DNA of 37,105 bases from assembly GCA_937981995.1 (NCBI GenBank), contig CALJNC010000056.1, positions 1-37,105 on the forward strand. Reading direction: 5' to 3'. The notes below the pieces were generated by a model that did not search any database, was not told the origin of the DNA, and worked only from the letters and a program-made list of their open reading frames with translations. The number at the start of each line of letters is the position of its first letter. The first letter of the stretch is position 1. This DNA comes from an uncultured Chitinophagaceae bacterium. Its GTDB lineage: Bacteria; Bacteroidota; Bacteroidia; Chitinophagales; Chitinophagaceae. Shown here one piece after another: positions 1 through 8,688 of the stretch. The position numbers and the translations under genes are program-made.

Positions 1-327
1 CAATCTTTGATTTGATGAATATACTTGCTCATTCTCCGCATTATTTGCGGTAAATATAGGCTTTTATCTCCGCAAAAATGATATTCTCTGCATTTTATGC
101 GGTGTATATAGTTGCTATTCGACGCAGTAGCTGTGGCTAACATCTGTGTACACGTATTGGGCATATATCCACTTAGTACCCAATGCTAATTATTTCTTTC
201 AAATTTACATTAAATGTTTGATAGGCAACTTTATAGTTGAGTGTATACGTTTATAATCGTATACACTCGCTTGTAGGAAAAGCATAATTAGAGTAATTAA
301 AATAAATCAGTTTATATTTTTTCAAAT
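1..327. other. Intergenic region with an 11-bp inverted repeat
   Basis: No convincing gene is seen here. The region lies downstream of the minus-strand DUF1501 gene. It contains a perfect inverted repeat, GAGTGTATACG at 239-249 and CGTATACACTC at 258-268, with an 8-nt loop. This could form a hairpin in the 3' untranslated region of that gene about 60 bases after its stop. No T-run follows it, so a classical intrinsic terminator is not supported. Several CCGCA/TGCGG words between 37 and 112 form only short stems. Confidence 0.5.
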
Positions 328-1896
328 TTAGTGCACCACTAATTTCTGTGTAGCTTTATTATTACCTTGAATCAATTCAACATAATATATACCGGCTCGT
401 AGATTTCCTCTTTCGATCGTTATATCTCTACGACCTGCAGGCACTACGTTTTCATAAACTACTCTTACTTTACGGCCTACTTGATCGTACAAATTAATTT
501 GTGTTGCACCACCAGCTGTTGTAAAACTAAGGTTGGTATGATGCACAAACGGATTTGGATAATTTTGATCCAAACCAAATGTTTTTGTTACACCAGGTAT
601 TTCGGGCTCAGTATTTGTTGGGCCTTGGAAAATTGGTAAAGTTGGATAATTTACTCCGTTTAATACACTTTGTGTATCGCTTTGGCTCATGCCTAACCAA
701 TCTTGCAATATGCTTGAGTATACTTGCCTAAAGTCATGCTGCAAAGGTATATTATCGCTAGTAGTAGCATTGGCAGGTAGCACCGGGCTTGTACCTATAA
801 TGGTTGGGTTTACTTTTTTACCAAAGAAAACCATGGGCGCACCGCTACCATGATCACTACCCAAGCTAGCATTTGATTTTATACGTCTACCAAATTCTGA
901 GAAGGTACAACCAGCTACAATATCATCTTTACCTAACATTTGTAAATCAGTTTGGAATGCTTCTATTGAACTTGATAAATCTGCCAATAAATTTGCGTGG
1001 CGTCCTTGGGTTACATCAGCATCTACTTGATTATCATGCGTATCAAAACCACCAAGGGTTACTAAATAAATTGGAGTTTTTAAGCCGCCGCTTATAAGCT
1101 TAGCTACAATTTTAAGTTGCTCTGCTAATCGCGAAACTGGGTAAGTTGCCAGGTTGGCACCTTGACTCGCAGCGTTTTGAATTACCTGTGTGTAGGTTTG
1201 TGTTTGTTGTGTAATAAAACGGATAAAGGTTAGCTCATGACCCGCTGGAGTAGTTGGTGCAGGATCTACGGTTCCGTTTACAATATTGTAAAAACTATTG
1301 ATGCTTGATAAAGCTAGACCATTAATTCCATTCATACCGGTAAGTATAGGTCCAACACTTGAGCCTATTTGAATAGCTAATGGATCTAAAAAGTTAGGGT
1401 CAGGATATGCTTGCGGAGCGCCAGGAAATTGATTGTCAATTGTACGGCCTATCCAACCTGTTTCTTGATATACATTTGAGTCAGAAGCAGTGCTCCAAAT
1501 ATCAGTTGCTCTAAAGTGAGAATAGCTTGGGCTAGGGTAGCTTACCCCTTGTACTAAGTTTACTAGGTTTTGGTTATACATATCGCGCAAGCCAGTCATG
1601 GCAGGGTGTAGCCCGGTAGTTGAGCTGCCGTTTAAACCTAACACACTAGTTTGTGGCATCATGATATTAGGTCGGGCATTTGCTAATTCGCTATATCTAT
1701 CTAAAGGGATAATTGTATTCAAACCATCATTACCACCTGATAGTTGAATGAACACCATTACATTACCATTTGAAGCTCTATTTTTTGCTAACCTACCTAG
1801 GAAATCACCTTCGCCAAAAGCTGATAAAGGCATCCCATTCATACTTAAGGCAGCACTTGCTGCGGCGGTCATTTTTATAAAATCTCTTCTTTTCAT
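328..1896 (-). CDS. DUF1501 protein with Tat-like signal and T9SS sorting domain
   Basis: A 522-residue exported protein of the DUF1501 family (sulfatase/alkaline-phosphatase-like fold, catalytic role not established). The N-terminus reads KRRDFIK followed by an Ala-rich hydrophobic stretch, which fits a twin-arginine export signal. The middle contains family-type segments such as FIQLSGGNDGLNT near residue 50, LVTLGGFDTHDNQ and a later SDHGSGAPMV. The last ~85 residues, beginning FGLDQNYPNPF and ending in KLVVH, are a type A C-terminal sorting domain of the type IX secretion system, so the protein is probably carried across the outer membrane and surface-attached or released. It lies 79 bp downstream of the DUF1800 gene on the same strand. 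DUF1800-DUF1501 pairs are common in Bacteroidota and other bacteria. The pairing suggests a joint role, but substrate and reaction are unknown. Confidence 0.92.
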   Translation of the reverse strand: MKRRDFIKMTAAASAALSMNGMPLSAFGEGDFLGRLAKNRASNGNVMVFIQLSGGNDGLNTIIPLDRYSELANARPNIMMPQTSVLGLNGSSTTGLHPAMTGLRDMYNQNLVNLVQGVSYPSPSYSHFRATDIWSTASDSNVYQETGWIGRTIDNQFPGAPQAYPDPNFLDPLAIQIGSSVGPILTGMNGINGLALSSINSFYNIVNGTVDPAPTTPAGHELTFIRFITQQTQTYTQVIQNAASQGANLATYPVSRLAEQLKIVAKLISGGLKTPIYLVTLGGFDTHDNQVDADVTQGRHANLLADLSSSIEAFQTDLQMLGKDDIVAGCTFSEFGRRIKSNASLGSDHGSGAPMVFFGKKVNPTIIGTSPVLPANATTSDNIPLQHDFRQVYSSILQDWLGMSQSDTQSVLNGVNYPTLPIFQGPTNTEPEIPGVTKTFGLDQNYPNPFVHHTNLSFTTAGGATQINLYDQVGRKVRVVYENVVPAGRRDITIERGNLRAGIYYVELIQGNNKATQKLVVH

Positions 1897-1975
1897 ATCG
1901 TATATTTTTTATCCCTTTTTGTTAGGCATTATTTTATTTTTTATCGTTTGTGTCAAACTGAACGTTGTTGAACTA

Positions 1976-3706
1976 TTAGCCCAAATGGTGCTCAGCCATT
2001 CTAAACATTTCAGTAAGCATTTGTTGCAACCTTGAACGTACTATACCCAAATAGGTTGTGTTAGTAGGGCTGCCCGCATAATCATTCCAGGCATTGGTCC
2101 AATAGTAATTAGATGTTTGTCCTGCTAGTAAAATGGATTTGTAATAATCTTTTAAACTTTGCGATAAGGTCAACCCTAAAAAGAACTCAACGCAATAATC
2201 TACCACCGCAACTGGGTCACTTGGAGTAGCTAAGGAGTTTGCAAAATCCATAACGTCAAATCGTAATCTTGCCGTAGCACTTACATAAGCTCCATTAGGC
2301 GTCAATAAATAATCCGTTGTTTGTAGTCGCTTTGGTAAGGTATCGGAGTTGATCCACATTTCATGAAAATGAGGCACCTGATAAAAAGCAGGCCATCCAC
2401 TTACTGATGGTGGGTCACCAATATTTTGAGCCGCATTGGCAGCGTATTGTACTAGTTTGTAATAACTTTTATATTGATCTTCAATGCTTAGCGTTGGCGA
2501 AACTGAGCTTTCCAATCCTCTAAATGTTCCTGCAAAAAACTCAATAGGTGAGCTTATGTAACAGTCCATGGTTAAGGAATCAAAGAAGTGATCGCTTTTT
2601 AAAAGTTGTGCAATCATCGGTTTTACATCCCAGTTGTTATTTATCAAAGTTTGCGCTAAGCCATTGATAATTGTGGTTTCAATATTTGCATCTATATCAT
2701 AGTACACAAAAAAGCGATAAATTTTACGAGCATAAAACTTAGCAATATCTTGCGACCCATTAGAAAAAATCATATCCACCAGATTATCCAATTCATTAGC
2801 TCCTGCTGCTCCACTTAACCCATTTAATATTTGATTGTTATAGTAAGACGAAAACAGCTTATTGGTATCATCATGCAATGAGTCATTAAAACTTACTGTT
2901 GCTGTATTGATATCAACACGCCATCCGGTAAGTACTTTAGCCGCCGCTTTTACGTCGGGCTCAGTAAACTGAACCGGGCCATCTTTTCCTACTGTAAAAA
3001 GTTCTTGCAGCTCCCGTGCATAATTTTCATCGGGGGAGTTTTTTACATTGAAATGTCCATTCAAGTATCTAAGCATCGCACCATCTTTGCTTAATGCTTT
3101 TATAAAATCTTTTAGGTTGCCTAATGCGTGCGTGCGCAATAGATCCAAATACTTATAGCATAAAATAGCACCAGGAACGGCAGCCATTTCAATAGGATAG
3201 TTATTACTCATGAAAAGAACCATCTTTTCAATAATGCTTGTATTCTGATTTGCGATATTGCTCATCCACCAAGATTTTAATGAAAGTGTTCTATGATAAT
3301 CTAAGGTGCCATCGCCATAAGTTGCATTAACCCATGTAGAGCCTGCCGGTACACTTGTAGTATCAGCATAAGTATTTTCATAATTATTAATAGGCGGTGC
3401 AGGAGCGGCTGATACGTTGTTTAATAAATAATCAACGGCAGCACCTGGTGTAAGCGCAGATATGTTTGCCATATCTGTTTTTGTTACACCAAACATAGTT
3501 CGGCGCAATAAATGTTTTTGCTGTTTTACAGTCCAAGCCGCAGTATAAGGCGTTAAGCCCGCACGCGTTCTTTTTTTACTTATAGGTAGTGATTTGTTGG
3601 CATATTTTTTAAATATCTCATCTTGCTGAATATCATATGCTCCGTCAACTGTTTTGCCAATTTTCCAATTGGCAGGATATACCTTATTGTCTTTTAAATC
3701 ACCCAT
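1976..3706 (-). CDS. DUF1800 family protein
   Basis: A 576-residue protein of the DUF1800 family, function unknown. Family-type features include QQKHLLRRTMFGVT near residue 65, a long helical middle, NYARELQELFTVG with the following KAAAKVLTGWRVD, and FYARKIYRFFVYYDID. These are the usual landmarks of DUF1800. The start used here gives no obvious signal peptide (MGDLKDNKVYP), so its export is uncertain, although the partner DUF1501 protein clearly is exported. The gene is upstream of DUF1501 and probably co-transcribed with it. It is divergent from the dipeptide epimerase gene across 59 bp, which must hold both promoters. Confidence 0.9.
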   Translation of the reverse strand: MGDLKDNKVYPANWKIGKTVDGAYDIQQDEIFKKYANKSLPISKKRTRAGLTPYTAAWTVKQQKHLLRRTMFGVTKTDMANISALTPGAAVDYLLNNVSAAPAPPINNYENTYADTTSVPAGSTWVNATYGDGTLDYHRTLSLKSWWMSNIANQNTSIIEKMVLFMSNNYPIEMAAVPGAILCYKYLDLLRTHALGNLKDFIKALSKDGAMLRYLNGHFNVKNSPDENYARELQELFTVGKDGPVQFTEPDVKAAAKVLTGWRVDINTATVSFNDSLHDDTNKLFSSYYNNQILNGLSGAAGANELDNLVDMIFSNGSQDIAKFYARKIYRFFVYYDIDANIETTIINGLAQTLINNNWDVKPMIAQLLKSDHFFDSLTMDCYISSPIEFFAGTFRGLESSVSPTLSIEDQYKSYYKLVQYAANAAQNIGDPPSVSGWPAFYQVPHFHEMWINSDTLPKRLQTTDYLLTPNGAYVSATARLRFDVMDFANSLATPSDPVAVVDYCVEFFLGLTLSQSLKDYYKSILLAGQTSNYYWTNAWNDYAGSPTNTTYLGIVRSRLQQMLTEMFRMAEHHLG

Positions 3707-3765
3707 GATGCTTAAATTTTGATTTAGCGTTACCGCCTGCCTGAAAGGTAAGAATTTTTTAACAA

Positions 3766-4782
3766 ATGAAAAAAAGGGATTTCAGCTTATTATTGCCGTT
3801 GATGCTCAAAGTTCGATTTAGAAAAATAAGTACACCATTTAAACAAGCGTTTACCACAAATCATGAAACCAAAACCGAGCAAACTGCTTTATTGGTGGCA
3901 ATTGAGTTTAAGGGTTTGCGTGGTATTGGGGAAGCGCCTGTTATTTCATACTATCCGCAAACGATGGATAGCCTTATTGCAGATTTACAAGCTAAGGCTC
4001 AAATGATTGAGCAGTATGCGCTTACAGCACCGGAGCGTTTTTGGCATTTTTGTCATCATTTATATCCCAAAAATCCATTTTTGGTTTGTGCCTTGGATAT
4101 GGCCTATTGGGATTTATATAGTCAAATAGAAAAAAAATCAATAGCTCAAATTGTATATAAAGAGGAAGTGAAAAAACTACCCACTTTTTATACTTTGGGG
4201 CAAGATACTTTTGAAAACATGCTTGCAAAAATGCAAGAGCAGCCCTGGCCAAACTATAAAGTCAAACTTACAGATAAGGCCTCAATAGAAACGATTACTA
4301 AGCTCAAAGAGCACACCCAAAGTAAATTTGCGATAGATGCAAATGCTGCCTGGAGCTTAGCCGAAGCAAGGGAATTTATTCCTCAATTAGAAAAAGTAGG
4401 CGTCTTATTTATTGAGCAGCCTTTAGCAAAAGAAGCCTTTAAGGATATGAAAGTGCTAAAGAGTGAATTTGAAGTTCCTTTTTTTGCTGATGAATCTTTT
4501 CAATTAGAAAGTGATATAGAAAAATGTACCGAAGCCTTTGATGGGATCAACATAAAACTAACCAAATGCAGTGGGCTAACGCCTGCCGTACGAATAATTG
4601 CTAAGGCCAAAGAGCTCCAACTCAAAACAATGCTTGGCTGTATGAATGAAACAGAAGTGGGGATATTTGCCGCTGCTCAAATTGGTGGCAATGTAAATTA
4701 TTGCGATTTAGATGGTGCCTTACTTCTAGATGCGCCACTTAAAAAATTGAGCTATCAAAATGGCAACATTATTTTAAGCTAA
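3766..4782 (+). CDS. Dipeptide epimerase (L-Ala-D/L-Glu epimerase type)
   Basis: An enolase-superfamily enzyme of the muconate-lactonizing subgroup, 338 residues. These enzymes epimerise dipeptides, classically L-Ala-D-Glu released from murein, so that the peptide can be degraded. Catalytic and metal-binding residues are visible in order: the KxK motif K165/K167 in NYKVKLT, D191 in AIDANAAWS, E217 in FIEQPL, D242 in FFADES and K267 in NIKLTKCSG. The CDLDGALLL segment near residue 313 matches the Asp-containing loop that binds the dipeptide amino group in this subfamily. It heads a plus-strand run that also includes an M23 murein peptidase and PBP1A, so murein peptide recycling is a reasonable inference. 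Exact dipeptide specificity cannot be read from sequence. An in-frame internal Met at residue 13 is an alternative start. Confidence 0.9.
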   Translation: MKKRDFSLLLPLMLKVRFRKISTPFKQAFTTNHETKTEQTALLVAIEFKGLRGIGEAPVISYYPQTMDSLIADLQAKAQMIEQYALTAPERFWHFCHHLYPKNPFLVCALDMAYWDLYSQIEKKSIAQIVYKEEVKKLPTFYTLGQDTFENMLAKMQEQPWPNYKVKLTDKASIETITKLKEHTQSKFAIDANAAWSLAEAREFIPQLEKVGVLFIEQPLAKEAFKDMKVLKSEFEVPFFADESFQLESDIEKCTEAFDGINIKLTKCSGLTPAVRIIAKAKELQLKTMLGCMNETEVGIFAAAQIGGNVNYCDLDGALLLDAPLKKLSYQNGNIILS

Positions 4783-4841
4783 TTGTGTGATGCGTTTTGC
4801 TTACGAGCCTTACTTTTGGCGGGAATTATCAAATTATACTT

Positions 4842-5534
4842 TTGAAATTAAAACACGTTTTACTTATTATTTTAGCCATACTCTTAGTTGATCAAGGGTC
4901 CAAGTTTTACATTAAGTTAAACTTTGCATTGGGCGATGAAGTATCTGTAATAGGTAATTGGTTTAAGCTACATTTTATTGAAAATTCAGGGATGGCGTTT
5001 GGTATGAAGTTTGGCGAGCAAGCTTGGGCAAAATTGGCTTTGAGTTTATTTCGTTTAGCAGCAGTAATCTGGGGCTTGTTTTTTATCAAAAATAAATTAG
5101 TGGGCAAGGGGTTTCCTAATGGTCTATTAATTTGCGCAGCCTTAATATTAGCTGGTGCATTGGGTAACTTGATTGATAGTATTTTATTTGGCAAAATTTT
5201 TACTGTAAGTAGTTATCATAGCGGGCAAGCTGCCCAACTAGTTCCTTGGGGGCAGGGCTATGCCGATGTATTTTATGGCAAGGTGGTAGATATGCTTTAT
5301 TTCCCACTGTTTACATTTCAGTGGCCTGACTGGATACCAGTGGTAGGTGGCAATATGTTTCAGTTTTTTAAGCCAGTTTTTAATGTAGCCGATGCTTCTA
5401 TTTTTATGGGTGTGGTAAGTATTCTTATTTTTCAAGGTCGTTTTTTGGATAATGGCGAAGAAAAAGAAATCATACCGGTTAAAAAAGAAGAAATAGCTGA
5501 TAAGGATGACGAGGCTGTTACACCTCTTGTGTAA
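4842..5534 (+). CDS. lspA: Lipoprotein signal peptidase (signal peptidase II)
   Basis: Inner-membrane aspartyl peptidase that cleaves the signal peptide of diacylated prolipoproteins. Conserved motifs are present in order: VDQGSK, FIENSGMAFGM, GALGNLID, GKVVDML and FNVADAS. The Asp of GKVVDML and the Asp of FNVADAS are the catalytic pair. Between GNLID and GKVVD there is an insertion of about 30 residues, and a charged C-terminal tail follows the last membrane segment. The insertion is usual for Bacteroidota LspA, so the protein is longer than the ~160-residue proteobacterial form. No ATG fits the reading frame. I chose the TTG at 4842 because translation from there (KLKHVLL...) matches the family N-terminus. 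A TTG at 4797 would add 15 residues. The several lipoproteins in this window would be its substrates. Confidence 0.93.
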   Translation: MKLKHVLLIILAILLVDQGSKFYIKLNFALGDEVSVIGNWFKLHFIENSGMAFGMKFGEQAWAKLALSLFRLAAVIWGLFFIKNKLVGKGFPNGLLICAALILAGALGNLIDSILFGKIFTVSSYHSGQAAQLVPWGQGYADVFYGKVVDMLYFPLFTFQWPDWIPVVGGNMFQFFKPVFNVADASIFMGVVSILIFQGRFLDNGEEKEIIPVKKEEIADKDDEAVTPLV

Positions 5535-5578
5535 AACAATTTTCTTAAAACATTTATTCTCTATTTACTTTTAGCGCA

Positions 5579-7324
5579 ATGAAAAAGTGTGTGCTGGTTT
5601 TAGTTGGTTTACTTATTTGCGTTTGTGTAATGGCACAACAAAAAAAACCGGCAGAAACTCCTAAAAAGAAACCATTTTTTGCGCCTATAAATTACAAGGC
5701 TAATTTTGGTAGTCCGGTAAAAATTCCAATATCACTGGCAGGTAATTTTGGTGAGTGTAGGCCAAATCATTTCCATTCAGGATTAGATGTGCGCACGGAG
5801 CAGCGCGAAAATCTAAACTTATATTCTATAGGTGACGGCTATGTAAGCCGAGTAACCATAAGCCATACAGGCTTTGGTACGTGTTTATATATTAGTCATC
5901 CGGGTGGCTTTACATCGGTATATGCTCATTGTAATAAGTTTTATCCGCTCTTTTGGAATTACTTAAAAAAGAAGCAATACGAAAAAGAAAAGTGGGATGT
6001 GGACCTTCGTTTTCCTCCACATTTTTTTCCTGTAAAAAAAGGACAGTTTATAGCCAAAAGTGGAAATACAGGTAGTAGCCATGCACCTCACTTACACATG
6101 GAAATAAGAAACACCCAAACCGATAAAACATTAAATGGTTTATTGTTTTATAAAAAAATGGGCGACAGAAAAAAACCAATCATTAATCGATTGGCAGTTT
6201 ATGATGCAAATGAAAGTATCTATCATCAAACGCCTAAAGTTTTTAAAGCCATTAAAAACGGGAATCATGATGTACCTACTACCAAAATGATTAAAGTAAA
6301 TACTGATAAAGTTTATTTTGGGATACAGGCAAATGATTACATGGAAAACTCACTACGCTTAGGAGTTTTTAGAATGAAATTGATGGTAGATGGCAAAGCG
6401 TTATTTGGTTGGCAGTTGAATAATATTGGATATGATGAAACACGTTATATGAATTCAATAGGTGACTATAAAACAAAAATGAGTAAAGGTTTTTGGCTAC
6501 AGCTATGCCATAAATTACCCAATGATAAATTGGGTATTTATATAAATGGTACGCAAAAAAATGGCGTGGTTGATGTAAGCGATGGCAAGACGCACAATGT
6601 AGTAATTCGAGTGTACGACGTAAAAGGAAATAGTAAAGATGTAAAGTTTCAGGTGCAAGGAGTAGCAGCTAGTGCTGAGGTGGATGCAACATGTAGTACT
6701 TTATTTGAACAAGGAAAAATCAACAAGTTTGACAATGGTAAAATCGCTCTTACGCTAGCTAAGGAACAATTGTATGATGACTTATGTTTTAAGGCAAGTG
6801 CATCTAGTAGCTCCTTACCGTATTCTTACTTTTATGGGGTGCACAATAGTGGGGTGCCTGTGCATGATTTTTTTGACGTAAAGCTTAAGCCAAAGCAGCC
6901 AATACCAGGCGATGCAAGGGATAAAGTGGCCGTATTGTATACGCCTGAAGAAGAGTTGGATATGGAAAACGTTGATGGCATGGCTGCAGAATATAAGAAC
7001 GGATGGGTAGTTGCTAAGGTTAAAAAATTTGGGAATTACGTAATTACAATTGACAAATCGCCGCCTGCGATTATTCCTTATTTTAAAAACGGACGCAAAG
7101 TAAGTAAAGGCAATTTATTAAAATTTGGGGCCGAGGATAATGTAAGTGCGTTGAAAGAAGTACGTATGGAAGTAGATGGCAAATGGTTACGATGCTCACG
7201 CAGAAAAAATAATTATTACTATTATGTGGATGAGCATTTTCCCGTAGGTAAACATGAGCTAACAATCAAAGCAATTGATGGAAACGGTAATACGTCTATT
7301 AAAAAAATGAGTTTAAGCAGATAG
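5579..7324 (+). CDS. M23 family metallopeptidase, secreted
   Basis: A 581-residue exported murein hydrolase of the lysostaphin/LytM type. An N-terminal signal peptide (hydrophobic core LVLVGLLICVCVMA, then QQ) is followed by the M23 domain at about residues 50-180. Zinc ligands are visible: H66 and D70 in HFHSGLD, and H173 in the HxH of HAPHLHME, with H171 as the catalytic partner. The remaining ~400 residues look like beta-rich extracellular domains and contain no further recognisable motif. A segment near 500-580 (FGAEDNVSALKEVRMEVDG, then KAIDGNGN) resembles an Ig/FN3-like fold. It presumably cleaves peptide cross-links in the periplasm. Its neighbours lspA and PBP1A also serve the envelope. 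All key metal ligands are intact, so an active enzyme is likely. Confidence 0.92.
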   Translation: MKKCVLVLVGLLICVCVMAQQKKPAETPKKKPFFAPINYKANFGSPVKIPISLAGNFGECRPNHFHSGLDVRTEQRENLNLYSIGDGYVSRVTISHTGFGTCLYISHPGGFTSVYAHCNKFYPLFWNYLKKKQYEKEKWDVDLRFPPHFFPVKKGQFIAKSGNTGSSHAPHLHMEIRNTQTDKTLNGLLFYKKMGDRKKPIINRLAVYDANESIYHQTPKVFKAIKNGNHDVPTTKMIKVNTDKVYFGIQANDYMENSLRLGVFRMKLMVDGKALFGWQLNNIGYDETRYMNSIGDYKTKMSKGFWLQLCHKLPNDKLGIYINGTQKNGVVDVSDGKTHNVVIRVYDVKGNSKDVKFQVQGVAASAEVDATCSTLFEQGKINKFDNGKIALTLAKEQLYDDLCFKASASSSSLPYSYFYGVHNSGVPVHDFFDVKLKPKQPIPGDARDKVAVLYTPEEELDMENVDGMAAEYKNGWVVAKVKKFGNYVITIDKSPPAIIPYFKNGRKVSKGNLLKFGAEDNVSALKEVRMEVDGKWLRCSRRKNNYYYYVDEHFPVGKHELTIKAIDGNGNTSIKKMSLSR

Positions 7325-7371
7325 TTATTTTTCTAAGTGAAAAACACGAACTTTACATTCAAAATAAAATC

Positions 7372-7836
7372 ATGACAACATTAGCCAAAGGAGATAAAGC
7401 ACCACTTTTTACTCTTAAAAATCAAGATGGTGCATCAGTAGCTTTAAAAGATTTTAAGGGCCAGAAAGTAGTACTCTATTTTTACCCTGCTGATGATACG
7501 CCCGGTTGTACTAAGCAAGCTTGTAACGTTCGAGATAATTCTAAAATTCTTAAAAAGCATAAGATTAATGTTTTTGGTATTAGCCCTGATGATGAAGAGA
7601 GTCATCAAAAATTTATTAAAAAGTTTAAACTTAACTTTCCCTTATTAGCTGATCCAAAAAGAAAAGCGATTGAGAAGTATGGCGTTTGGGGTGAGAAGAA
7701 TATGTACGGTAATAAATTCATGGGCCTAAAACGTACCACTTTTTTGATAGATGAGGAAGGTATGATACACCACATAATTAAGGGTGTAAAAACTGCCGAA
7801 CAAACTGAACAAATACTTAAATATTGGAACCTGTAA
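7372..7836 (+). CDS. bcp: Thioredoxin-dependent thiol peroxidase (PrxQ/Bcp)
   Basis: A 154-residue peroxiredoxin of the PrxQ/BCP subfamily that reduces hydrogen peroxide and organic hydroperoxides, with electrons from thioredoxin. The active-site segment FYPADDTPGCTKQAC holds the peroxidatic C46, and C51 five residues on is the usual resolving cysteine of the atypical 2-Cys PrxQ type. No signal peptide is present, so it acts in the cytoplasm. Length is normal for the family. Its last 13 bases overlap the start of the next gene, which implies coupled translation. Confidence 0.95.
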   Translation: MTTLAKGDKAPLFTLKNQDGASVALKDFKGQKVVLYFYPADDTPGCTKQACNVRDNSKILKKHKINVFGISPDDEESHQKFIKKFKLNFPLLADPKRKAIEKYGVWGEKNMYGNKFMGLKRTTFLIDEEGMIHHIIKGVKTAEQTEQILKYWNL

Positions 7837-8159
7837 TCAAGGTTCGGATTAAAGAAAATGCACTTGTGGCGCGTATTGCGGCGTTTAATTTAGGCGCGAG
7901 TGATGCTGGTGCCGCAATTGTTTTTGGTAAAACCATTTACTTATATAAAGTTACTCGTGAGCAGTTATTGGCTAATATTCCTTACTTGCGCCATGAAGTA
8001 GCTCATGTATTACAATATCAGCGCGAAGGCTGGTTTGGCTTTTTGGCTAAATATGTGTGGTTATCTATCCGTTTTGGTTATCGTAAAAATCCCATGGAGA
8101 TTGAAGCTCAAAATGCTCAGAATGATAAAGAAATATTAAACCAAGTAACCATACTTTAA
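7824..8159 (+). CDS. Small HExxH motif protein (zincin-like)
   Basis: A 111-residue protein with the zinc-metallopeptidase-like motif HEVAHVLQ at residues 57-64 (H57, E58, H61). It is followed by an aromatic region (FGFLAKYVWLSIRFGYRKNP) and an acidic helix with EIEAQNAQ, where a third ligand could lie. No signal peptide is present. Similar short HExxHxxQ proteins are frequent in Bacteroidota but I know of no assigned function. The start is a TTG at 7824 that overlaps the peroxiredoxin gene by 13 bases. No in-frame ATG upstream of the motif was found, so the exact N-terminus is uncertain. It could be a true peptidase or a degenerate zinc-binding protein. Confidence 0.75.
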   Translation: MEPVIKVRIKENALVARIAAFNLGASDAGAAIVFGKTIYLYKVTREQLLANIPYLRHEVAHVLQYQREGWFGFLAKYVWLSIRFGYRKNPMEIEAQNAQNDKEILNQVTIL

Positions 8160-8183
8160 AAAATCTTATATTTACCAACGTTC

Positions 8184-8570
8184 ATGCAGCAGCAAATCAC
8201 ACAAGGTATATGCGTAACCGTTGAAACTACATACAACCAAGAGATGTCCAATCCTGGTTTAAATGAGTACATTTATTCCTATGAGATTAGCATTGACAAT
8301 TTATCTGATTTTCCTTTTCATTTAAAAGCACGTCATTGGGAGATTACCGATGCCTTAGGCAACGTGCGCACCGTAGATGGCGAGGGTGTAGTGGGTCAGC
8401 AGCCGCTCTTAGATCCTGGTCAAGGGTTTAATTATACTAGTGCGGTAGGTGTAAAAACGGATATGGGTAAAATGACCGGTTATTATGTGATTGAAAACCT
8501 TTTGACTAAAAAGGAGTTACACATATCAATTCCTGTATTTTATTTATACCCGCCTTTTAAAATGAATTAG
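8184..8570 (+). CDS. apaG: ApaG domain protein
   Basis: A 128-residue single-domain ApaG protein. The family has a fibronectin-III-like beta fold, and loss of ApaG has been linked to cobalt resistance and magnesium efflux phenotypes in enterobacteria. The biochemical role remains unclear. The hallmark segment GEGVVGQQP is at residues 66-74 and is followed by LLDPGQGFNYTS. Length and architecture match stand-alone ApaG. It starts 24 bp after the HExxH gene, so the peroxiredoxin, HExxH and ApaG genes may be one transcript. Confidence 0.93.
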   Translation: MQQQITQGICVTVETTYNQEMSNPGLNEYIYSYEISIDNLSDFPFHLKARHWEITDALGNVRTVDGEGVVGQQPLLDPGQGFNYTSAVGVKTDMGKMTGYYVIENLLTKKELHISIPVFYLYPPFKMN

Positions 8571-8624
8571 CATAATTTTTCATTAAATACGTACTATTTT
8601 AGGGTTCTCTAACAAACTAAAGAA

Positions 8625-8632
8625 TAGATTTG
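8625..8632 (+). promoter_or_regulatory. Candidate -7 promoter element of PBP1A gene
   Basis: TAGATTTG matches the Bacteroidota -7 consensus TAnnTTTG and lies 56 bp upstream of the PBP1A start. The upstream TTG/TTTG box is not clear at the usual spacing (only a TTTT run at 8597-8600), so this is a consensus match and not a demonstrated promoter. Confidence 0.35.
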
Positions 8633-8688
8633 TGGTGCAATTTGTAATTGTAGTTTTCGGATTATTAATTACATAAACAATTGAAAAA

